A stretch of DNA of 30,508 nucleotides from Actinomycetes bacterium (GTDB lineage Bacteria > Actinomycetota > Actinomycetes > S36-B12 > UBA10799), in assembly GCA_029779995.1 (NCBI GenBank), contig JAKOZM010000077.1, forward strand, positions 1 through 30,508. Reading direction: 5' to 3'. The notes beneath the pieces were generated by a model, which saw nothing but the letters and a program-made list of their open reading frames with translations, was not told the origin of the DNA and made no database searches. A program made the translations under genes and the position numbers. This document shows, piece after piece, positions 8,537 through 15,886 of this stretch (position 1 is its first letter; each line of letters begins with the position of its first letter).

Positions 8537-9139
8537 GTGACCGACCCGATCAGTCTGCCGCCGCGAGAGATCCCAGAGTTCGACCAGGAGCGGGCCGAGG
8601 CCGCCATCCGGGAGCTTCTCCTGGCTGTGGGTGAGGACCCGCATCGAGATGGCCTGCTGGACACTCCGGCGCGCGTCGCGCGTATGTACGCCGAGGTCTT
8701 CGCCGGCATGCGCATGGTGCCCGAGGAGATCCTGTCCACCACCTTCGACCTCGCGCACGACGAACTGGTCCTCGTTCGCGACATCGAATTGTGGAGCCAC
8801 TGCGAGCACCATTTGGTGCCGTTCTTCGGAAAGGCGCATGTCGGCTACATCCCGGCTGAGAACGGACGGATCACAGGTCTGAGCAAACTCGCCCGCCTTG
8901 TTGACGTCTACGCGAAACGCCCGCAGGTTCAGGAGCGGCTGACCACCCAGATCGCCGACGCCCTACAAGAGATCCTCACCCCGCGCGGGGTGATCGTCGT
9001 CATCGAAGCGGAGCACTTGTGTATGGCGATGCGCGGGATCCGTAAGCCGGGTGCAACCACGACAACCAGCGCCGTACGGGGACAACTGCGCGACTCGGCC
9101 ACTCGGGCCGAGGCAATGTCGCTGATCCTGGCCCGGTGA
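8537..9139 (+). CDS. folE: GTP cyclohydrolase I
   Basis: FolE opens GTP to 7,8-dihydroneopterin triphosphate, the first step to tetrahydrofolate. From GTG 8537 the protein has 200 residues, the family norm. The zinc site is visible: [19 protein letters not shown] supplies Cys 89 and His 92, and LCMAMRG supplies Cys 162. Substrate-loop residues ITGLSKLAR and RPQVQERLT are intact. The frame runs much further upstream, but that part is antisense to the hydrolase gene; GTG 8519 is a possible alternative. The gene heads a tightly coupled folate operon: its stop overlaps the GTG of folP. Confidence 0.96.
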   Translation: MTDPISLPPREIPEFDQERAEAAIRELLLAVGEDPHRDGLLDTPARVARMYAEVFAGMRMVPEEILSTTFDLAHDELVLVRDIELWSHCEHHLVPFFGKAHVGYIPAENGRITGLSKLARLVDVYAKRPQVQERLTTQIADALQEILTPRGVIVVIEAEHLCMAMRGIRKPGATTTTSAVRGQLRDSATRAEAMSLILAR

Positions 9140-9933
9140 CCGTCGTCGTCGGCGTGCTGAACGTCACGCCGGACTCCTTCAGCGATGGTGGGCGGTATCC
9201 GACGCTGGCCGCAGCCATTGAAGCGGGGGTCGGGATGGCCGCCGACGGAGCGGCCTGGATTGATGTTGGGGGTGAATCCACCCGTCCGGGAGCCCAACGG
9301 GTGCCGCTCGAGGTCGAACTCGAACGGGTCGTGCCCGTCGTCGAGGCGCTGGCGGCCAAGGCGGTGCCCGTCAGCATCGACACCACCCGCGCTGCCGTCG
9401 CCAGGACGTGCGCGGCCGCCGGAGCGACGATGGTCAACGATGTGAGCGGGGGGTTGGCCGACCCGGACATGTTGCCCATGGTCGCTGAGCTCGGTCTCGA
9501 GTACGTGGCCATGCATTGGCGGGCCCATTCCGCGCAGATGCACGGTTTCACCACTTACGACGACGTGGTCGAGGATGTCGCCGCCGCGCTGCAGCAACGG
9601 TTGGCGGCGTGCATCATGGCTGGCATCGATCCCCGCCGGGTCATTCTGGATCCCGGGCTCGGTTTCGCCAAAGAGACTGAGCACAACTGGCAATTGCTGG
9701 CGGGGCTGCAGCACATCATGGACATCGGGCCGCGGGTGCTGGTCGGTGCGAGCCGCAAACGGTTCCTGGGTGCGCTGTTGCCTCCTCAGCGATCGGTGGC
9801 GCAGCGGGACGCCGCAACCACAGCGGTGACGACCCTGCTCACCGTCGCCGGCGTATGGGGAGTGCGGGTGCACGACGTTCGAGGCAGTGTGGATGCGATC
9901 AAGGTCGTCCAGGCATGGCAGGAGGCGCGATGA
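9136..9933 (+). CDS. folP: Dihydropteroate synthase
   Basis: FolP condenses 6-hydroxymethyl-dihydropterin pyrophosphate with p-aminobenzoate and is the sulfonamide target. The protein has 265 residues. [14 protein letters not shown] near the N-terminus and [11 protein letters not shown] are the two family signatures. [23 protein letters not shown] and [10 protein letters not shown] give the pterin and phosphate binding strands in order. The start is GTG overlapping the folE stop, and the protein begins almost at the first core strand, so it has no N-terminal extension. Its stop overlaps the folB ATG. Confidence 0.96.
   Translation: MTVVVGVLNVTPDSFSDGGRYPTLAAAIEAGVGMAADGAAWIDVGGESTRPGAQRVPLEVELERVVPVVEALAAKAVPVSIDTTRAAVARTCAAAGATMVNDVSGGLADPDMLPMVAELGLEYVAMHWRAHSAQMHGFTTYDDVVEDVAAALQQRLAACIMAGIDPRRVILDPGLGFAKETEHNWQLLAGLQHIMDIGPRVLVGASRKRFLGALLPPQRSVAQRDAATTAVTTLLTVAGVWGVRVHDVRGSVDAIKVVQAWQEAR
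9921..9925 (+). promoter_or_regulatory. Ribosome binding site of folB (GGAGG)
   Basis: GGAGG inside the end of folP stands 4 nt before ATG 9930, fixing that codon as the folB start although the frame is open further upstream. Confidence 0.65.
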
Positions 9934-10283
9934 GCGACACCGTGGCGATCAAGGGACTGCGAGCTCGCGGCTTTCACGGCGTGCTCGGCTTCGAGCAGGA
10001 GATGGGCCAGACATTCATCGTGGACGTGTTGATGAGTGTGGATGTCGCACCGGCTGCCCGGTCCGACGCCCTGGCGCTCACCGTGGACTACGGTGCGGTC
10101 GCGACCGCCGTGGTGGAGATCATCACCGGCCCGCCGTTCGCCCTCATCGAAACGCTCGCCGAACGCATCGCGCAGCGCGTCAAGGCATTCGAAGGGGTCA
10201 TCGAGGTGACGGTCTCGGTACACAAACCGTACGCGCCAGTCACCGAGATCTTCGACGACGTGGTGGTGACCGTCACCCGATGA
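9930..10283 (+). CDS. folB: Dihydroneopterin aldolase
   Basis: FolB cleaves 7,8-dihydroneopterin to 6-hydroxymethyl-dihydropterin and glycolaldehyde. The protein has 117 residues, as expected. GLRARGFHGVLGFEQEMGQTF contains the early family motif (GFHG followed by the E-x-x-x-GQ-x-F region), DYGAVAT is the conserved mid-protein strand, LIETLAERIA carries the substrate-binding Glu, and VTVSVHKPYAP carries the catalytic Lys. It overlaps folP and folK by 4 nt at each end (ATGA), so translation is coupled. Confidence 0.95.
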   Translation: MSDTVAIKGLRARGFHGVLGFEQEMGQTFIVDVLMSVDVAPAARSDALALTVDYGAVATAVVEIITGPPFALIETLAERIAQRVKAFEGVIEVTVSVHKPYAPVTEIFDDVVVTVTR

Positions 10284-10777
10284 CCACCGTGGCGCTATCC
10301 CTGGGAGCGAACCTGGGTGACCGGCTGGCCGCCTTGCAGTTCGCGGTGGAGACGTTGACTGCGGTGGGGACGATCGTGGCGTTGTCCGACGTGTACAGAA
10401 CCGACCCGGTCGGCGGTCCGGAACAGCCGGACTACTACAACGCCGTTGTGGTGCTGCACACGGAGGCGGACCCGATGGCAGTCCTGCGGTGCGCGCACGA
10501 CGCCGAGCAGGGCAGGGGTCGTACCCGTGAGGTGCGCTGGGGGCCGCGCACGCTGGATGTCGACGTCCTCGCATACGGGCACCTCGTCAGCGAAGATCCG
10601 GTGCTCACCCTGCCCCATCCGCGCGCCCTCGAGCGGGCGTTTGTGATGGTGCCGTGGGCGCAGGTGGATCCCGGTTTTCTGCTTCCGGACGGCCGGACCG
10701 TGGGGGCGGTGGCCGCTGGCCTGCCCACGCAGGGGATTCGGCGTTTGGGGGCATTACTGCTTATGGTTGACCAGTGA
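10280..10777 (+). CDS. folK: 2-Amino-4-hydroxy-6-hydroxymethyldihydropteridine pyrophosphokinase
   Basis: FolK transfers pyrophosphate from ATP to 6-hydroxymethyl-dihydropterin, making the substrate of FolP. The protein has 165 residues. LSLGANLGDR is the N-terminal motif, YRTDPVGGPEQPDYYNAVV is the pterin-binding region, and GPRTLDVDVLAYG is the signature with the two metal-binding Asp residues. LPHPRALERAFVMVPWAQVDP is the conserved end. The start is ATG 10280, overlapping the folB stop. With folE, folP and folB it completes a contiguous block from GTP to dihydropteroate, apart from the dephosphorylation step. Confidence 0.95.
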   Translation: MTTVALSLGANLGDRLAALQFAVETLTAVGTIVALSDVYRTDPVGGPEQPDYYNAVVVLHTEADPMAVLRCAHDAEQGRGRTREVRWGPRTLDVDVLAYGHLVSEDPVLTLPHPRALERAFVMVPWAQVDPGFLLPDGRTVGAVAAGLPTQGIRRLGALLLMVDQ

Positions 10778-11274
10778 CCCCCACGAGTCTGCGGCTGCTC
10801 TTCACGCTGGCCGCGGTGAGCGCTGTGGGCGGCTGGGTCGTCGCGGACCTTGTTGACAGGTTCGCGGGGCGGGGTATGCCCGTGCCGTGGACCGCACCGG
10901 CGACGCTGGCCATCCTGGCGCTGGCTCTGCTCTTCTGGGCGTTGGGCATGCGGCGCAAGCTGCGCGACGGGCAGGTCGATCCGTTCGTCGCCACCCGCAC
11001 CGCGGCCCTGGCCATGGCGGCCTCGCGTACGGGCGCCATCGCAGCCGGGGTATATGTGGGATTCCTCGTCTGGTTCGTCGGGCAGTGGTGGATCGAAGCG
11101 GCCAGGGCCCGCGGCATCGCCTCCGCTATCGCAGTCGTGACTGCGGTGCTTGTTGTGGCAGCCGCCCTCTGGCTGGAGCGGATCTGCCGCATCAAGGACG
11201 GCAGTGACGATGACGACGATGGCACGACCGAGACCGACAGCGCCGCCGATTGGGTGCATCCGCGCGTGCGTTAG
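10774..11274 (+). CDS. DUF3180 family membrane protein
   Basis: The protein has 166 residues with four predicted membrane helices, at about 5-25, 42-60, 83-105 and 117-135, and an acidic C-terminal tail containing a run of Asp. Position, length and layout match DUF3180, a family of unknown function that regularly follows folK in Actinomycetota. The GTG start overlaps the folK stop as GTGA, so it is the last gene of the folate operon. No catalytic residues can be recognised. Confidence 0.8.
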   Translation: MTPTSLRLLFTLAAVSAVGGWVVADLVDRFAGRGMPVPWTAPATLAILALALLFWALGMRRKLRDGQVDPFVATRTAALAMAASRTGAIAAGVYVGFLVWFVGQWWIEAARARGIASAIAVVTAVLVVAAALWLERICRIKDGSDDDDDGTTETDSAADWVHPRVR

Positions 11275-11303
11275 GTGCGGCTTTGGGTCCGCCGGCGCTT
11301 GGG

Positions 11304-11309
11304 TAGAGT
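11304..11309 (+). promoter_or_regulatory. -10-like hexamer TAGAGT, 6 nt before ATG 11316
   Basis: TAGAGT fits TANNNT at the same 6-nt distance seen at other genes. No ribosome binding site precedes ATG 11316. It would allow independent leaderless expression of the small gene after DUF3180. Confidence 0.5.
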
Positions 11310-11315
11310 GCAGCC

Positions 11316-11600
11316 ATGGCCGACCAACTCGAGGATCTCCCGTACGAAGAACTGCGTCACAGGGCTTTCAAAGTGGCCGAGAAGCGCCATGACATCGGCT
11401 TCTTCTACGACCTGTTGGCCCATACTCCGTCGCTGGAGAACGTCTCCGACGAGGGCGGTTCGCTGGGGGACATCTCAGGCTCGCTACTCGGGGTCATCGA
11501 CGCAGCCAAAGAGGCATTTGGCCACGAGCGGGTTGGGGACATGGAGCCGCTGTTCGTCGCTCGCTTCGCGACCTATATCCGCGAGCACGAAGGCTCCTAG
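11316..11600 (+). CDS. Small conserved-looking protein of unknown function
   Basis: The protein has 94 residues, is acidic, has no signal peptide or membrane segment and is probably soluble. It looks mostly helical: YEELRHRAFKVAEKRHD is an amphipathic helix, followed by GFFYDLLAHTP, a Gly/Ser loop GGSLGDISGSL, and two more helices ending in FATYIREHE. The codon bias (G/C third positions) and promoter-like hexamer support a real gene. I do not recognise the family. Its stop is 146 nt before the first full copy of the 71-bp repeat array. Confidence 0.65.
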   Translation: MADQLEDLPYEELRHRAFKVAEKRHDIGFFYDLLAHTPSLENVSDEGGSLGDISGSLLGVIDAAKEAFGHERVGDMEPLFVARFATYIREHEGS

Positions 11601-11717
11601 CGCCTGACAGACCTGGCGTGCCGATGACCGTGGGCTTTTCGCGCAGACCTAGCTGTCGGTGCGTGGGTGTGGCCTCGCGATTCTGAGCAGGTCATGAGGA
11701 CGCACGTAGAGTGCGCG

Positions 11718-12155
11718 TCTCTGGCCCGGCGCCTCGAGTAGGCGAAGATGTCAGTGGTGCGTACAAAGAGTCCCTGCTACTGACATCGTCTCTGGCTGGG
11801 CGTCTCGAGCAGGCGAAGATGTCAGTGGGGCGCACGAAAAGTCCTCGCTACTGACATCGTCCCTGGCCGGGCGCCCTCGAGCAGCCGAAGATGTCAGTGG
11901 TGCGCACGAAAATTCCCTGCTACTGACATCGTCTCTGGCTGGGCGTCTCGAGCAGGCGAAGATGTCAGTGGTGCGTACGAAAAGTCCTCGCTACTGACAT
12001 CGTCTCTGGCTGGGCGTCTCGAGCAGCCGATGATGTCAGTGGGGCGCACGAAAAGTCCTCGCTACTGACATCGTCCCTGGCCGGGCGTCTCGAGCAGCCG
12101 AAGATGTCAGTGGGGCGCACGAAGCGTCCCTGCTACTGACATCGTCCCTGGCCGG
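11718..12155 (+). repeat. 71-bp tandem repeat array with conserved inverted arms, six copies
   Basis: Six units begin with GATGTCAGT at 11747, 11818, 11890, 11961, 12032 and 12103, a period of 71 bp (once 72). Each unit carries the perfect inverted partner ACTGACATC 32 bp after the start of the first arm (first pair 11747-11755 and 11779-11787), so each could form a 41-nt hairpin or a two-site operator. All twelve 9-bp arms are identical, whereas the 23-bp centre and 30-bp linker vary. The linker includes CTCGAG and a CTGGC[T/C]GGGCG block. A linker copy precedes the first unit (11718-11746), and 11676-11717 looks like a decayed unit. The gap lies between convergent genes and has no credible coding frame. 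Confidence 0.92.
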
Positions 12156-12271
12156 TGGAGCGGGCCTTCAGACAACTCCACGACGGATCGCCAGTCGCTA
12201 CGACAGAACACCCGCAACCACCCCCGCCGGCATCCTGCTTGCAGCAATCGTCATCTTCTGCCAGGAACAAC
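12156..12271. other. Noncoding remainder of the convergent gap
   Basis: Between the last repeat and the terminator-like hairpin I see no gene, repeat or RNA. A reading frame from 12155 to 12409 exists but overlaps the ABC ATPase gene antisense and has no family resemblance. The stretch 11601-11675 before the array is likewise empty. Confidence 0.5.
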
Positions 12272-12289
12272 CCTCAGTCGCCCCTGAGG
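12272..12289 (-). terminator. Hairpin downstream of the ABC ATPase gene
   Basis: CCTCAG (12272-12277) and CTGAGG (12284-12289) form a perfect 6-bp stem around a 6-nt loop, 9 nt after the minus-strand stop. On the minus strand it is followed by GGTTGTTCC, a short T-rich tract. This resembles a weak intrinsic terminator. Confidence 0.5.
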
Positions 12290-12297
12290 TGCGCCGA

Positions 12298-13233
12298 TCA
12301 GACGGCCGAGTCGCGCATCAGCCGGTCGATGTCGCCCAGGCGCACCGCTTGGCCATTGACGCGCACGAGGCTGTCCGGGGCCTGCAGGACCGCGGCCAAC
12401 AGGTCGTAGAGCGATGCGTCCGGGGCCACGTCCAGCACACCGGGACCGCCGGGTACCTGCTCTGACGTCAGCGTCGGGATGGGGCTGACCCGCAGCCGTT
12501 TGATGGCCCGGTCAGAGCCCACGAAGTCGGCGACAAAGTCGTTCACAGGGAAGCCCAGCACCGCTGCCGGGCTGTCGAACTGCTCGAGGAAACCGCCCTG
12601 CTTCATGACCGCGATCCGGTCCCCGAGTTTGACCGCCTCGTCGATGTCGTGCGTGACCAGGACCACCGTCTTGTGGACACGCTGATGCAGCGCCAGGAAC
12701 TCGTCCTGCAGACGTTCGCGCGCTATCGGGTCCACCGCGCCGAACGGCTCGTCCATCAGCAGGACCGGGGGGTCGGCCGCCAGGGCCCGGGCCACACCGA
12801 CCCGCTGGCGCTGGCCACCGGAGAGCTGGTGGGGGTAGCGGTCCCCGAATGTGGCCGGGTCGAGGTCGACCAGGTCCAGCATCTCGTCCACGCGGGAGGC
12901 GGTCTTCGCCTTGTCCCACCCCAGTAGTCGGCAGACCGTCGCGACGTTCTTTCGCACGGTGTAGTGGGGGAAGAGCCCTGCGTTTTGAATGACGTACCCG
13001 ATCCGGCGCCGCAGTTGCCGCACGTCGAGCGAGGTCACGTCATCGCCAGCGACCAGAATGCGTCCGCTCGTGGGCTCGATCAAACGGTTGATCATGCGCA
13101 TCGTGGTCGTCTTGCCGCAGCCGGAAGGCCCGACGAGCGCACAGATCACCCCCTCATCGACCTCGAGAGTCAGTTCACTCACCGCCACGGTCCCGTCGGG
13201 GTACTGCTTAGTGACGTCCTGCAGGGAGATCAT
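12298..13233 (-). CDS. opuCA: Osmoprotectant ABC transporter, ATP-binding protein
   Basis: The protein has 311 residues from ATG 13233 and energises import of a compatible solute (glycine betaine, choline, carnitine or similar). Walker A GPSGCGKT is at about 35-42, the Q-loop is in IGYVIQNAGLFPH, the signature LSGGQRQRVGVARAL starts at about 137, Walker B VLLMDEP is at about 157-163, and the H-loop is in VTHDIDEA. Residues 235-311 form a C-terminal extension ending in SLVRVNGQAVRLGDIDRLM, like a degenerate CBS region of ProV/OpuCA proteins, which in relatives senses ionic strength. It is transcribed divergently from the two permease genes. The symbol reflects the family, not a proven substrate. 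Confidence 0.9.
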   Translation of the reverse strand: MISLQDVTKQYPDGTVAVSELTLEVDEGVICALVGPSGCGKTTTMRMINRLIEPTSGRILVAGDDVTSLDVRQLRRRIGYVIQNAGLFPHYTVRKNVATVCRLLGWDKAKTASRVDEMLDLVDLDPATFGDRYPHQLSGGQRQRVGVARALAADPPVLLMDEPFGAVDPIARERLQDEFLALHQRVHKTVVLVTHDIDEAVKLGDRIAVMKQGGFLEQFDSPAAVLGFPVNDFVADFVGSDRAIKRLRVSPIPTLTSEQVPGGPGVLDVAPDASLYDLLAAVLQAPDSLVRVNGQAVRLGDIDRLMRDSAV

Positions 13234-13240
13234 GCAGGCG

Positions 13241-13246
13241 ACGGTA
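13241..13246 (-). promoter_or_regulatory. -10-like hexamer TACCGT, 7 nt before ATG 13233
   Basis: On the minus strand TACCGT stands 7 nt from the ATPase start, facing away from the plus-strand hexamer at 13293. Both promoters of the transporter would lie in the same 71-nt gap and could be jointly regulated, but no clear shared operator palindrome is visible. Confidence 0.45.
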
Positions 13247-13292
13247 GCGCACCAAGGACCGCTGGCGGTGGTGAGATTTGCCGCGTCTGCGC

Positions 13293-13298
13293 TACGGT
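13293..13298 (+). promoter_or_regulatory. -10-like hexamer TACGGT, 6 nt before ATG 13305
   Basis: TACGGT fits TANNNT, 6 nt from the permease start codon. There is no Shine-Dalgarno sequence. The in-frame upstream GTG at 13278 would be incompatible with this promoter. Confidence 0.48.
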
Positions 13299-13304
13299 CG
13301 GGCC

Positions 13305-13982
13305 ATGTCGGCGACTGTGGGGGACGCGAGTAATCCCTGGCTGTCCTGGTCCTACGTGCAGGACTACTGGCCCGAACTGGTGGCCGCCGGCCGGGAGCAT
13401 CTGGGGTTGACGGTCGGTTCGGTGCTGCTCGCGATCCTCGTGGCCATTCCACTGGCGGTCCTGATCAGGCGACTACCGGTGCTTACCGGCCCGATCCTGG
13501 GCCTGTCCGGGGTGCTGTACACGATCCCATCGCTGGCCCTGATCTCGTTGTTGTGGCCGGTGTTCGGCCTCAGCCCGTGGACCGTCATCATCGCCTTGGC
13601 GGTCTACGGCCTGCTGGTGGTGCTGCGCAACATCGTCGTCGGACTGCAGGAGGTGCCCGGCGATGTGCTGGACGCCGCGACCGGCATGGGTCTGACGGAG
13701 CGGCAGATCCTCACGCGGGTGTCCCTGCCATTGGCGATGCCGACGATCCTGGCGGGTATCCGGATCGCCACCGTCAGCACGGTCGGGATGGTCACGATCG
13801 GCGCCCTGGTCGGCTACGGGGGCTTCGGGACGCTGATCCTGTCGGGCTTCCAGAACAACTTCTGGCATGCCCAGATCATGACGGCCACCCTGGGCTGCGT
13901 CATCCTCGCGGTCTTCTTCGAGCTTTTGCTGCTGCTGGTGGAGAAACTGACTCTGCCGTGGACACGGCGGCAGGCCTCATGA
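13305..13982 (+). CDS. opuCB: Osmoprotectant ABC transporter, permease (first)
   Basis: The protein has 225 residues and five to six membrane helices, typical of ProW/OpuCB permeases. The EAA loop that contacts the ATPase is seen as DVLDAATGMGLTERQILTRV followed by LPLAMPTILAGIR. Hydrophobic strings at about 36-56, 65-83, 85-107, 150-175 and 190-215 mark the helices. YTIPSLALISLLWP is the conserved second-helix motif. The end overlaps the second permease as ATGA, so a heteromeric pair is made from one mRNA. Confidence 0.9.
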   Translation: MSATVGDASNPWLSWSYVQDYWPELVAAGREHLGLTVGSVLLAILVAIPLAVLIRRLPVLTGPILGLSGVLYTIPSLALISLLWPVFGLSPWTVIIALAVYGLLVVLRNIVVGLQEVPGDVLDAATGMGLTERQILTRVSLPLAMPTILAGIRIATVSTVGMVTIGALVGYGGFGTLILSGFQNNFWHAQIMTATLGCVILAVFFELLLLLVEKLTLPWTRRQAS

Positions 13983-14674
13983 ACGTCATCGAGTGGTTCA
14001 CCGACCCGGCCAACTGGACGGGGGAGAACGGGATCCCGGTGCGCACGTGGGAGCAGGTCCAGATCAGCATGTACGCGATGATCATCGCGTTGGTGATCGC
14101 GTTGCCCATCGCCTTGGTCCTCGGCCATCTGCGCAAGGGCATGTTCCTGGCCACCAACATCGGCAACGTGGGACGCGCCGTGCCCACCCTGGGCGTGCTG
14201 ACCATCCTGGCTTCCATCCCGGAGATCGGGATCGGCAACCTTGCGGCGATCCTCGCACTGGCGCTCTTCGCCATTCCGCCTGTGTTGACCAACACGTACA
14301 CGGGCCTGGCCGGAGTGGACGATGAGGTGCGTGATGCGGCCCGGGGTATGGGGATGGGGCCGATGGGCATCCTGTCGCGGGTGGAAGTGCCGTTAGCAGT
14401 GCCATTGATCGCGGCAGGCATCCGTACAGCCACGGTGCAGGTGGTCGCGACCGCCTCGCTGGCTGCTTTGGTGGGCAGTGGCGGCCTGGGTCGCTACGTC
14501 GTCGACGGATTTGCTCTGCAGGACAACACGCTCATCATCGCGGGCGCCATTCTGACGGCTGGGCTAGCAGTGGTTGCCGAACTGGGGCTGTCGCAGGTGC
14601 AACGTGTGGTGACGCCCAAGGGTTTGCGATCAGCCAGCAGGGCTGAGATCGCTGAGCAGGAGATTCCTGTGTGA
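13979..14674 (+). CDS. opuCD: Osmoprotectant ABC transporter, permease (second)
   Basis: The protein has 231 residues. It is the partner permease: RAVPTLGVLTILASIP parallels the family helix motif, and DEVRDAARGMGMGPMGILSRV with VPLAVPLIAAGIRTATVQVV is the EAA coupling loop. An extra N-terminal segment, IEWFTDPANWTGENGIPVR, precedes the first helix, as in OpuCD-type proteins. The frame is open much further upstream, but that part is out of frame with the first permease and carries no family similarity. The stop is 4 nt before the binding-protein gene. Confidence 0.9.
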   Translation: MNVIEWFTDPANWTGENGIPVRTWEQVQISMYAMIIALVIALPIALVLGHLRKGMFLATNIGNVGRAVPTLGVLTILASIPEIGIGNLAAILALALFAIPPVLTNTYTGLAGVDDEVRDAARGMGMGPMGILSRVEVPLAVPLIAAGIRTATVQVVATASLAALVGSGGLGRYVVDGFALQDNTLIIAGAILTAGLAVVAELGLSQVQRVVTPKGLRSASRAEIAEQEIPV

Positions 14675-14678
14675 TTGG

Positions 14679-15629
14679 ATGGAGCGCATGATTCCTGGAC
14701 GCAAGTTTGCAGTGTTGGCAGCGGCAGCGGTTCTTTTGACTGCCTGCTCGTCGGGGGGGAGTGACACCGCGGACAGCAGTGCCTCTCCCGGCGGCGGCGG
14801 ACCCATCACCATCGCCACCACCAACTTCTCGGAGACCAAGATCCTCGCCTCGATGTACCAGCAAGTGCTGGAAGCGAATGGTGTGGATGCTTCCATCAAG
14901 GAACTGACGACCCGCGAGGTCATCGTGCCAGCGCTGGAGAAGGGCGAGGTGCAGCTCACACCCGAGTACCTGGGCAGCCTGACGGAGTTCCTCAACAAGG
15001 AGGTCAACGGTGCCGACGCGGAGCAGTTGGCCACCGGGGACCCCGATGCCACGTTCACAGCCGTGACACCGCTGGCCGAGCAGCAGGGGTTGACGCTGCT
15101 CACCCCTTCGCCGGCACAGGACCAGAACGCGTTCGCGGTCACCGCCGACTTCGCCTCGCAGAACAGCCTGCAGTCGCTGACGCAGCTCGGTGAGTACAGC
15201 CAGGCCAACCCGATCACGTTGGGTGGTCCGCCGGAGTGCCCGAAGCGCCCGTTCTGCCAGCCCGGCCTGGAACAGACCTACAACGTGAAGGTCGGCTCGT
15301 TCGTCCCGCTGGATGCCGGCGGCCCGCTGACGATTCAGGCTCTCAAGCAGGGCAAGGTCAACGTCGGTCTCGTGTTCTCCTCATCCGGGTCTGTCGCGGC
15401 GAATGATCTCGTAGTGCTCGAGGACGACAAGGGTCTGCAGACGGCGGAGAACATCCTGCCGGCGCTGTACACACCCGCGGTGACCGACACCATCACCAGT
15501 GCGCTGGACAAGGTGTCGTCGGCGCTGACGACCGACGAGTTGCAGCAGCTGAACCAGCAGGTTGAGATCGACCGGCAGTCACCCGAGAAGGTTGCGACAG
15601 CGTTCCTTCAGGAGAAGGGTCTCCTCTAG
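14679..15629 (+). CDS. opuCC: Osmoprotectant ABC transporter, substrate-binding lipoprotein
   Basis: The protein has 316 residues. The signal peptide ends in the lipobox LLTAC at residue 23, so it is lipid-anchored outside the membrane, followed by a Ser/Gly linker. The mature part is an OpuAC-type periplasmic binding fold: ITIATTNFSETKILASMYQQVLE at its start, TREVIVPALEKGEVQLTPEYLG as substrate-lobe motif, and LKQGKVNVGLVFSSSG later. ATG 14688 is an alternative start, with GGATGGAG just upstream and three residues fewer. It completes a four-gene importer with the divergent ATPase and two permeases. Quaternary amines are the likely ligands; the exact one cannot be read from sequence. Confidence 0.9.
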   Translation: MERMIPGRKFAVLAAAAVLLTACSSGGSDTADSSASPGGGGPITIATTNFSETKILASMYQQVLEANGVDASIKELTTREVIVPALEKGEVQLTPEYLGSLTEFLNKEVNGADAEQLATGDPDATFTAVTPLAEQQGLTLLTPSPAQDQNAFAVTADFASQNSLQSLTQLGEYSQANPITLGGPPECPKRPFCQPGLEQTYNVKVGSFVPLDAGGPLTIQALKQGKVNVGLVFSSSGSVAANDLVVLEDDKGLQTAENILPALYTPAVTDTITSALDKVSSALTTDELQQLNQQVEIDRQSPEKVATAFLQEKGLL

Positions 15630-15635
15630 CGATTG

Positions 15636-15870
15636 GGCGTCCACATCTGGTTGGCGTTCGACCATGATCAACCAGATGTGAATACGCCACGCGGTGCAAA
15701 AGCGGCAATTCGGACCCGTCCGGTGTGTCACTGGTTGAGATTTCCGTCAAACCGCCAGGATCCAACCAGATGTGGTCGGTGCCGACCCGGCAACGGTCTA
15801 CACAGCTGGTTGGCGTTCGACCGTGATCGGTCGGAAATGAGCCCGCGGGCAGTCGGGCCCAACCAGATCC
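15636..15870. repeat. Cluster of inverted and direct repeats between convergent genes
   Basis: CACATCTGGTTG (15642-15653) and CAACCAGATGTG (15669-15680) form a perfect 12-bp inverted repeat, extended outside by GGCGT/ACGCC (15636-15640 and 15684-15688). The right arm recurs at 15763-15774 and, shortened, at 15858-15868. A 23-bp segment at 15647-15669 recurs at 15806-15828 with one difference. Smaller dyads lie between, including GGTCGG/CCGACC near 15774-15787 and GCCCGCGGGC at 15841-15850. The block fills the gap between the binding-protein gene and the NuoD-like gene. It may end transcription from both sides or be a palindromic repetitive element. Confidence 0.85.
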
Positions 15871-15886
15871 GCAGATTCCCGGTGAG

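Noticed and set aside
11718..12155. CRISPR array
   Set aside because: Segments between the repeated arms are nearly the same in every unit rather than unique spacers, the unit is a long minisatellite, and there are no cas genes.
11718..12155. Integron attC sites or a transposon end array
   Set aside because: There are no cassettes between units, no integrase or transposase, and no core-site motifs at unit borders.
12156..12297. Seventh repeat copy after 12155
   Set aside because: The match to the unit stops within the linker, and no further GATGTCAGT arm occurs before the ATPase gene.
12155..12409. Small plus-strand gene after the repeat array
   Set aside because: It overlaps the C-terminal coding region of the ABC ATPase antisense, has no start signal, and its composition is not protein-like.
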